From contig DASWVC010000377.1 of NCBI GenBank assembly GCA_036401335.1, forward strand, positions 1 through 11,760: a stretch of 11,760 nt of DNA. The letters run 5' to 3'. Positions within the stretch are counted from its first letter, which is position 1, and each line of letters opens with the position of its first letter. Shown here piece by piece: positions 5,965-11,760 of the stretch. The position numbers were made by a program, and so were the translations under genes. A model generated the notes under the pieces. The model was not told where the DNA came from. It saw only the letters and a program-made list of their open reading frames with translations, and made no database searches. The DNA is from DASWVC01 sp036401335 (GTDB lineage: Bacteria > Verrucomicrobiota > Verrucomicrobiia > Chthoniobacterales > JAFAMB01).

Positions 5965-6936
5965 ATGAAAAACCTGATCCACTCCCGTTGGTCAATTGCG
6001 CTCCCGCTGCTTTTTCTCCTGACTTGCACGGCCAGCGTTTTCAGCCAGGTCAAAAACCAGGGAACCATCGTGTTCATCCCTAAATCAACCTCGGCAACCT
6101 TTTACCTGTTCCTGGTCAAGGGGGCCCAGGATCGGGCGAAAGAACTGGGTTACACGATCGACTACCAGGGACCAGCTACCGAGACCGAGATTGCAAGTCA
6201 GGTTGACCTCGTGCGCAATGTATCCCGATCGAAACCTGCCGGTATCCTTCTGGCTGCGCTTGATTCCAAAGGACTGATTCCGCCGGTAACGGAAGCCGTG
6301 CAAAACGGTGTTCCCGTGGTGATGGTAGACTCCGGGATTGACAGTGATTTGCCGAAGGCCAGCGTCACGACGGACAACTACGACGGCGGCTTCAAGGCCG
6401 GCATGGAGATGGCGAAAATGTTAGGTGAAAAGGGTTTGGTTGCCAACCTCGGAATCCAGGCCGGTTCCATCAGTGCCAAACGGAGTTTCGGGTTCAACGA
6501 TGCGATCGCAAAATTCCCCAACATGAAGGTGCTTCCGATCCAATGGACGAATGCCGATGCGGCGACTTCCATGAACACGACGGGAGATCTCCTGAACGGA
6601 AACCCGGACGTGGCGGGCTTTTTTTCGGCGTGTGCGCCTACGGCGGTGGGAGTCTGCCAGGCAATCAAGGCAAAAGGGCTGGAGAAGAAGCTGAAGGTGG
6701 TGACGTTTGATCCTAGTCCGGAAATTCTGCCGTTGTTCCAGAGCGGCGTGATCCAATGCATTATCGCTCAAGACCCTTATCAGATGGGGTACCAGGGGGT
6801 GGGTTACATTGACCAGGCCCGCAAGAACGCGGCGGGAGAAAACAAGAAGGTGGAATTGCCGCCGGTGCTCATCACGCCGGAGAATTACAACAGCCCGGAA
6901 GTGCAGAAATTGCTTCAGACCCCGGATAAATTTTGA
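5965..6936 (+). CDS. Periplasmic sugar-binding protein of the ABC importer (RbsB-like)
   Basis: This 323-residue protein of the periplasmic-binding-protein type 1 family (Peripla_BP_4) captures the sugar in the periplasm and hands it to the permease. Residues 1-28 form a Sec signal peptide: charged start, hydrophobic 11-20, likely cleavage after VFS near 27. Cys21 is preceded by LLT, a poor lipobox, so a soluble protein is more likely than a lipoprotein. The mature part shows the two-lobe fold marks: TIVFIPKSTSATFY at 34-47, GILLAALDSKGLIPPV around 93-108, PVVMVDSGIDS at 117-127, TTDNYDGGFKAG at 135-146, FDPSPE at 248-253 and AQDPYQMGYQGVGYI at 268-282. ATG 5965 has AAGG at 5954-5957, seven bases upstream. 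The gene is third in the importer operon. Its last 22 bases overlap the 3' end of the opposing NRPS gene. The ligand is unknown; ribose, xylose, galactose and similar aldoses are all possible for this family. Confidence 0.94.
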   Translation: MKNLIHSRWSIALPLLFLLTCTASVFSQVKNQGTIVFIPKSTSATFYLFLVKGAQDRAKELGYTIDYQGPATETEIASQVDLVRNVSRSKPAGILLAALDSKGLIPPVTEAVQNGVPVVMVDSGIDSDLPKASVTTDNYDGGFKAGMEMAKMLGEKGLVANLGIQAGSISAKRSFGFNDAIAKFPNMKVLPIQWTNADAATSMNTTGDLLNGNPDVAGFFSACAPTAVGVCQAIKAKGLEKKLKVVTFDPSPEILPLFQSGVIQCIIAQDPYQMGYQGVGYIDQARKNAAGENKKVELPPVLITPENYNSPEVQKLLQTPDKF

Positions 6937-9900
6937 GGCGATGCGGCTGGCTGGCGTTTGTTCGACCGTTCCAGGGCGGATTGAATGCAATCCTCCAGAG
7001 TGCTGGCCACGGCGTGGACATGTTCGGCGGAGAACAGTTCCAGGTGGGCACCCGGCATTTCATGCACCTCGATGCCGCCTTGGGCCAGGGATTCCCAACC
7101 TAAACAGGGATCGCTTTGGTAACCGGGTTCCGGCACTCGCGTGCGGAAAAGCGTGATTGTTCCGTCGAAGGGCAAAGGGCGGTAAGCCAGCAAGGCTCGT
7201 GTGTGAACCATCACCACGTGAAGGTCAATTTCGGCTGCTTCGTCCCGGAAGGCTCCCCGCCGATGGGCTTTGGCTTTCTGGTACAAATCATTCCATTTCA
7301 GGAAACGATCGCCCGTGTTGCCACGGATGCGACCGGCCAAAATCCTCGCAAGCCGATCCACGGTAAAAAGAGAAGCCGGGTCGCGTAGCGCTTTGCCCAG
7401 CCGCGCCCGGTAAGAGATCAGGCGGGCTGGTCGGGCCGGGTTGCCGGCATCAATGAGCACCAGCAAAGGAACCGTTTCTCCCGCGAGACGCAATCGCCGG
7501 GCCATTTCGTAGGCGATGCTGCCGCCCAGGGAATAACCGCCCAGCAGGTAGGGACCGGAAGGTTGCACCTTCCGCAGTTCCTCGACGTAATGGTCGGCCA
7601 TGGCCTCCACCGAGGCGTGCGTGATCGGGGTGCCGTCCAACCCTTGCGACTGGATTCCATAAAAGGGCTGTTCTTTTCCCAGCAGCAGGGCCAAGGGTCG
7701 ATAAAAAAGGACGTTGCCGTGAACCCCATGAATGCCAAAAAACGGTGGCCGATTTCCGCGCAGCTGGATGGGGACGAGCGGGGACCAGTCGTCGAGGCGC
7801 GTGCCGGAGCGCAATGCTTGCCCCAGCGTCTCGACCGTGGGCGTTTTGAACAGCGTGGCCACGGGCAGGTTCTTGCCGAAAGCCTGCTTGATTTCGGCAA
7901 ACACCCGCACGGCCCGCAGCGAGTTGCCGCCGCGCTCGAAAAAGTTGTCCGTTATCCCGATCGGGGACCGTTCGAGGACTTTTTCCCAGATGGCCGCGAG
8001 CTGGGTTTCGAGGGCATCGCGCGGTGAAACCTTACCTGCCCGGTTGACGGCAGGTTCCGGGAGGGCTCGTCGATCGACTTTGCCGTAAGCATTCAGCGGC
8101 CAGCGGTCCAGCACCACCACCGCTGAGGGCACCATGTAATCGGGCAATTTTGCTTTCAGGTATTCGCGCAAGGACTGCTGCGGCAAGGCCGCTGCTTCGC
8201 CGACGGCGTAGGCGACGAGGCGTTTTTCCTCCCCCGTCTGCCCCCAGAGCACCACCACGGCGTCACGTACCCCGGGGTGGGTCTTCAATGCAGCTTCGAT
8301 CTCGCCCGGTTCGATGCGAAACCCGCGGACCTTGACTTGATCGTCCAAGCGGCCCCGGTACTCGAGGTTGCCTTCGGCCAACCAGCGTCCGAGGTCGCCG
8401 GTCCGATAAAGCCGTGCGCCCGGCTGAGATGAAAAGGGGTCTGGCACGAAACGCTCCCTGGTGAGATCCGGGGCGTCGACGTACCCCCTGGCCAGGCCCG
8501 GTCCGCCCACATAGATCTCGCCCGGGACGCCGATCGGGACCGGGTTTTGCCACGCATCCAGAATGTAGACGGTCGTGTTCGAGATGGGCTTTCCAATCGG
8601 CACGGAGCTGGCCTCTGCGGGCACTGAACGCACCTCGTGGCACGCCGCAAAGGTGGTCGTCTCGGTGGGGCCGTACCCGTTGATGAGGTGCCGGGGTGCG
8701 CCGTGCCTGAGCACTTTGGCGACGCTCCGCGCGTCGGCCGGTTCACCGCCGAACAACACGTGGCGCAACCCGCCGAAAGCCCCGGGTGCGTGTTGCGCCA
8801 TCAAGTTGAACAGGGAGGTTGTGAGCCACAACGTTGTGATGCCCTGCAGTTTTTCGGTCAGGTTGCTCGGCGAGAGCACCACGTCGTTTCCGAGAATTAC
8901 GAGGCGCGCGCCGTTCAACAGCGCACCCCAGATTTCAAAGGTGGCAGCGTCAAAACAGCAATTGGACGTTTGCGCCACCACGTCGGACCCATCCAGGGCG
9001 ATGTAGTTGGTGTTGATCACGAGGCGGATGACCGCCCGGTGCGGGACAGCCACCCCTTTGGGTTGTCCGGTGGAGCCGGAGGTGTATAGCACGTAGGCAA
9101 GGCTGCCTCCCTCGGCCTGCCCGGTCAGGTTCTCCCCCCGTTCGCCCGTCGCCGATGCTTCCCCCAGGCCCAGGATGCGCCCCGCATAGTCGGAGAACTC
9201 CTGGGTCGTCACCAGCAACGGCACGCCCTCCAGCATGAGGTGCCGCCGCGCAGCCGGGTAAGCGGGATCGATCGGCACGTAGGCCCCTCCCGCTTTCAGG
9301 ACCGCCAGCATCGCCACGACCATCGCGGCCGACCGCTCAAGGCACAGGCCGACCCGCGTTTCCGGCCCGGCTCCCGCCTCCGCCAGAAGGCGTGCGAAGC
9401 GGTTGGCCTTTCGATTGAGTTCACGGTAGGTCAATGACTCGGCGTTAAACACCACCGCCACGGCTTCTGGCGTGCGCTCTGCCTGGTCCTCGAACAACTG
9501 ATGGATGCATTTGTCTCCGGGATAAGCGCGCTCCGTCTGGTTCCACTCGACCACCACACAGTGGCGTTCCTCCTCCGGCAGAAGGTTCAACCGATGGACC
9601 GCCTCCTCCGGAGCGACGGCAACCGCGTGAAGCAAATGGGTGAAGTGACGGGCCATTCTTGCGACGGTCTCCGCCTGAAACAGGTCACCGGCATACTCAA
9701 ACCGGCAATCCCAGGAGTCGCCCACGGCCCGGATGCTCAAGGTGAGGTCATTCTTACTGGTGCATGTCGTTACCTGCAGCGGCCGGGCTTCCGCATGACC
9801 CAGTTGCAACACGGGTGCGCTTTCTTCGGCGAAGGCGAACATTACCTGGTGCAACGGCTGCCGTCCTCCTTCGTGTCCCGCGGCTGCCAGTTCCGCGATC

Positions 9901-11760
9901 TCTTCAAAGGGCAAGTCAGCATGGCCGAATCCTTGCAGCAGCGCTTCACGCACCTGCCCCAATACGGTTCGGAAGCTGGCGCCTTCAGTCAGGCGGACCC
10001 GGATCGGCAGCGTATTGAGGAAAAGGCCGATCAATGATTGGACGTGTTCCCGTTTCGCGATGGGAATGCTGACGACGACGTCCGTCTGGCCGGTGTAGCG
10101 ATGCAGCCACACCTGGAAGGCAGCAAGCAGCAGGGTGAATAACGTGACTTCCGCAGTGCGCGCCAATTCCCGGAGCATCGTGGCAGTCGCCTCGTAAACC
10201 TGAAATTCATGGACTGCACCTGCACCGCTGGCCCGCGCAGGCCGTGCCAAGTCCGTTGGCAGGGCCAGTTCCGGCGGTAAATCGTGGAGCTGCTGTTCCC
10301 AGTATGCACGCTGGCGCTCCAGCAACGGCCCGGTCAACCGCTGCCTTTGCCAGGCAGAGTAATCGGCATACTGAAGCTCCGACAATCCGGCTGGGGCTGT
10401 CTGACCGTCGGCTCCGTACAGCCGCGCGAGTTCTTCGAAGAACAGCCGCAGGGACCACTCGTCGACGATGCCGTGATGGAAAGTGAATCCCACAGCATGG
10501 TCATTCGGGCCGTCCTCTACCCACACCGCCCTCCACAAGGGCGCCTGTGCCAGATCAAACGGCTGGCACGCTTCTTCGGCCAGAAACGTTTCCCAGTGAG
10601 ATTCGCGGGCGGCGAGAGGGTGCGCCCGGCCATCTATTACCTCCCAAGGCAGCGCGACCTCTCCGACCGCGGCAATCCGCTGCAGCAGCTGTTCCCCTTG
10701 CTGGACCAGTGCGGTGCGTAACACCTCGTGACGCTCCACCATGGTTTGCAACGCCCGCCGGACCCGCTCCCGGTCGACGTGGCCGCGCAGGTGCCACGCC
10801 ACCGGAACGTTGTACGTGGACGGGTTCGGCAGGACTTGTTGGAGAAGCCACATCCGCTGCTGGCCAAACGACATTGGCAACGGTTTGCTACGGTCCGCTT
10901 TTTCGAGGGCCGGGGTATCATGCGGGTGTCCCTTAGCCGATTCGATCCGCCGGGCAAACGCCTCCACCGTAGGGTGTTCTAAAATCCAGCGCACCGGTAC
11001 CTCGATGCCCCAGAGGCGAAAGAGGTGCGAGCAGATCGCGGCGGCCGTGAGCGAGTGCCCTCCGAGATCAAAGAAATTTTCCTGAACGCCGAGCTTTTCC
11101 CGATGCAGCACCGCCTGCCAGATTCCCACGAGTTGGCGCTCACCTTCGCTGCGGGCGGCCACATAAACGGCGTCCGCACCGAGTTCCGATCCGGCCGTTT
11201 TCTTCAGCTTCTGCCGGTCCACTTTGCCGGTCACGGTCAAGGGCAGCGCTGCCACGGCGACGAAACGCCCCGGGATCGAGTGGTCGGGTAATTTTTCGGC
11301 CAGAAAATCTCGCCATTCCCCGAGCGAAATCGAGACCTGCGAACGCAGCACGAGGTAGGCGGCCAGCCGGGTGCCGCTTTGACGATCGTCCTCCAGCAGC
11401 ACGGCTGCTTCGCGCACCGCCGGGTGCTGCCGCAGGGACACCTCAATTTCGCCAAGTTCCACCCGAAATCCCCGGATTTTCACTTGATGATCAGACCGGC
11501 CCGCAAAAATGATCTCGCCCTGCTCGTCAGCATAAGCCCGGTCGCCGGTTTTATAGAGACGGGCACCCTTCGACCACGGGTGGGAAATGAAGCGTTCTGC
11601 CGTGGCCTCAGGCCGATGCAAGTAGCCCCGGGCCAGCCCGGGCCCGCCGATATAAATTTCCCCGACTTCACCCGGAGCAACCGGTTGCAGGTCCGGGTTG
11701 AGCAGGTAGACCTCGGCATCGACTGGTTTGCCGATTGGGACGACCGGGCGGTTGTCGTCC
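6915..11760 (-). CDS. Nonribosomal peptide synthetase, C-terminal part (A)-T-C-A-T-TE, 5' end outside window
   Basis: The frame is open to the right edge and gives 1614 residues, numbered here from the edge. Residues 1 to about 185 are the end of an adenylation domain (GEIYIGGPGLARGYL 33-47, YKTGD 69-73, GRSDHQVKIRGFRVE 87-101, Lys179 in TGKVDR). Its specificity region is off-window. Carrier domain T1 has phosphopantetheine Ser236 in LGGHS. The condensation domain (about 292-731) has SFGQQRMWLL at 297-306, RHEVLRT at 343-349, HHGIVDE at 428-434 and IGLFLNTLPIR at 577-587. It looks like the LCL type, with Glu434 in place of the usual Gly. The full adenylation domain (about 751-1236) has YTSGSTGQPKG at 892-902, NGYGPTETT at 1027-1035 and Lys1227. 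Its ten pocket residues read DAFWLGGTFK, a valine-type code. T2 has Ser1280 in RGGNS. The thioesterase has Ser1410 in GYSLG, Asp1437 and His1572, and releases the peptide by hydrolysis or cyclisation. There is no epimerase in this module, so an L residue is expected last. This is the final subunit of its assembly line. Confidence 0.96.
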   Translation of the reverse strand, partial: DDNRPVVPIGKPVDAEVYLLNPDLQPVAPGEVGEIYIGGPGLARGYLHRPEATAERFISHPWSKGARLYKTGDRAYADEQGEIIFAGRSDHQVKIRGFRVELGEIEVSLRQHPAVREAAVLLEDDRQSGTRLAAYLVLRSQVSISLGEWRDFLAEKLPDHSIPGRFVAVAALPLTVTGKVDRQKLKKTAGSELGADAVYVAARSEGERQLVGIWQAVLHREKLGVQENFFDLGGHSLTAAAICSHLFRLWGIEVPVRWILEHPTVEAFARRIESAKGHPHDTPALEKADRSKPLPMSFGQQRMWLLQQVLPNPSTYNVPVAWHLRGHVDRERVRRALQTMVERHEVLRTALVQQGEQLLQRIAAVGEVALPWEVIDGRAHPLAARESHWETFLAEEACQPFDLAQAPLWRAVWVEDGPNDHAVGFTFHHGIVDEWSLRLFFEELARLYGADGQTAPAGLSELQYADYSAWQRQRLTGPLLERQRAYWEQQLHDLPPELALPTDLARPARASGAGAVHEFQVYEATATMLRELARTAEVTLFTLLLAAFQVWLHRYTGQTDVVVSIPIAKREHVQSLIGLFLNTLPIRVRLTEGASFRTVLGQVREALLQGFGHADLPFEEIAELAAAGHEGGRQPLHQVMFAFAEESAPVLQLGHAEARPLQVTTCTSKNDLTLSIRAVGDSWDCRFEYAGDLFQAETVARMARHFTHLLHAVAVAPEEAVHRLNLLPEEERHCVVVEWNQTERAYPGDKCIHQLFEDQAERTPEAVAVVFNAESLTYRELNRKANRFARLLAEAGAGPETRVGLCLERSAAMVVAMLAVLKAGGAYVPIDPAYPAARRHLMLEGVPLLVTTQEFSDYAGRILGLGEASATGERGENLTGQAEGGSLAYVLYTSGSTGQPKGVAVPHRAVIRLVINTNYIALDGSDVVAQTSNCCFDAATFEIWGALLNGARLVILGNDVVLSPSNLTEKLQGITTLWLTTSLFNLMAQHAPGAFGGLRHVLFGGEPADARSVAKVLRHGAPRHLINGYGPTETTTFAACHEVRSVPAEASSVPIGKPISNTTVYILDAWQNPVPIGVPGEIYVGGPGLARGYVDAPDLTRERFVPDPFSSQPGARLYRTGDLGRWLAEGNLEYRGRLDDQVKVRGFRIEPGEIEAALKTHPGVRDAVVVLWGQTGEEKRLVAYAVGEAAALPQQSLREYLKAKLPDYMVPSAVVVLDRWPLNAYGKVDRRALPEPAVNRAGKVSPRDALETQLAAIWEKVLERSPIGITDNFFERGGNSLRAVRVFAEIKQAFGKNLPVATLFKTPTVETLGQALRSGTRLDDWSPLVPIQLRGNRPPFFGIHGVHGNVLFYRPLALLLGKEQPFYGIQSQGLDGTPITHASVEAMADHYVEELRKVQPSGPYLLGGYSLGGSIAYEMARRLRLAGETVPLLVLIDAGNPARPARLISYRARLGKALRDPASLFTVDRLARILAGRIRGNTGDRFLKWNDLYQKAKAHRRGAFRDEAAEIDLHVVMVHTRALLAYRPLPFDGTITLFRTRVPEPGYQSDPCLGWESLAQGGIEVHEMPGAHLELFSAEHVHAVASTLEDCIQSALERSNKRQPAASPQNLSGV

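Noticed and set aside
6022..6030. Possible lipoprotein box (LLTC) in the sugar-binding protein
   Set aside because: Thr precedes the Cys, where Gly, Ala or Ser is expected, and a good signal peptidase I site (VFS-Q) follows a few residues later.
11619..11621. TTG at 11621 as the start of the NRPS gene
   Set aside because: The frame continues to the window edge and the upstream codons encode conserved adenylation motifs (PIGKPV, GEIYIGGPGLARGY). The TTG is an internal leucine in the conserved ARGYL motif.

Overview
The window looks like chromosomal DNA from a GC-rich, Gram-negative soil- or water-type bacterium. Three things point that way: a PEP-CTERM protein (sorted by exosortase, a feature of Gram-negative lineages that make exopolysaccharide), a periplasmic sugar-binding protein with a Sec signal, and a large nonribosomal peptide synthetase (NRPS). 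Verrucomicrobiota or a similar phylum is my best guess. No rRNA or other marker gene is present to settle it.

Layout. Bases 1-332 are an upstream region with an AT-rich first 100 bases. Bases 333-1900 hold a tight two-gene plus-strand operon for the lower Entner-Doudoroff / uronate route: KDPG aldolase, then 2-keto-3-deoxygluconate (KDG) kinase, with start and stop codons overlapping as ATGA. A hairpin terminator at 1932-1958 separates it from a convergent minus-strand gene (1991-2515) for a short secreted PEP-CTERM protein. An 837-base non-coding stretch (2516-3352) follows. It holds a possible 12-codon mini-ORF with a strong ribosome binding site, and a GC-rich, dyad-rich block bounded by short inverted repeats. 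Bases 3353-6936 encode a complete ribose-type (CUT2) sugar ABC importer in the order ATPase, permease, binding protein. From 6915 to the right edge the minus strand carries the C-terminal part of an NRPS, arranged (A)-T-C-A-T-TE. Its stop codon lies inside the last codons of the sugar-binding protein gene.

How the genes work together. The importer and the KDG kinase/KDPG aldolase pair fit one physiological theme, uptake of a sugar or sugar acid and its breakdown to pyruvate and glyceraldehyde-3-phosphate, but no gene in the window fixes the substrate. The NRPS is a separate system. Its last module is complete, its adenylation pocket reads DAFWLGGTFK (a valine-type code), and it ends in a type I thioesterase that releases the peptide. 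The start of the NRPS, and the rest of any biosynthetic cluster, lies beyond base 11760. I see no CRISPR array, transposase, tRNA or rRNA. The most unusual items are the NRPS end module, with its variant condensation motif and its overlap with the transporter gene, and the structured intergenic block at 3043-3248.
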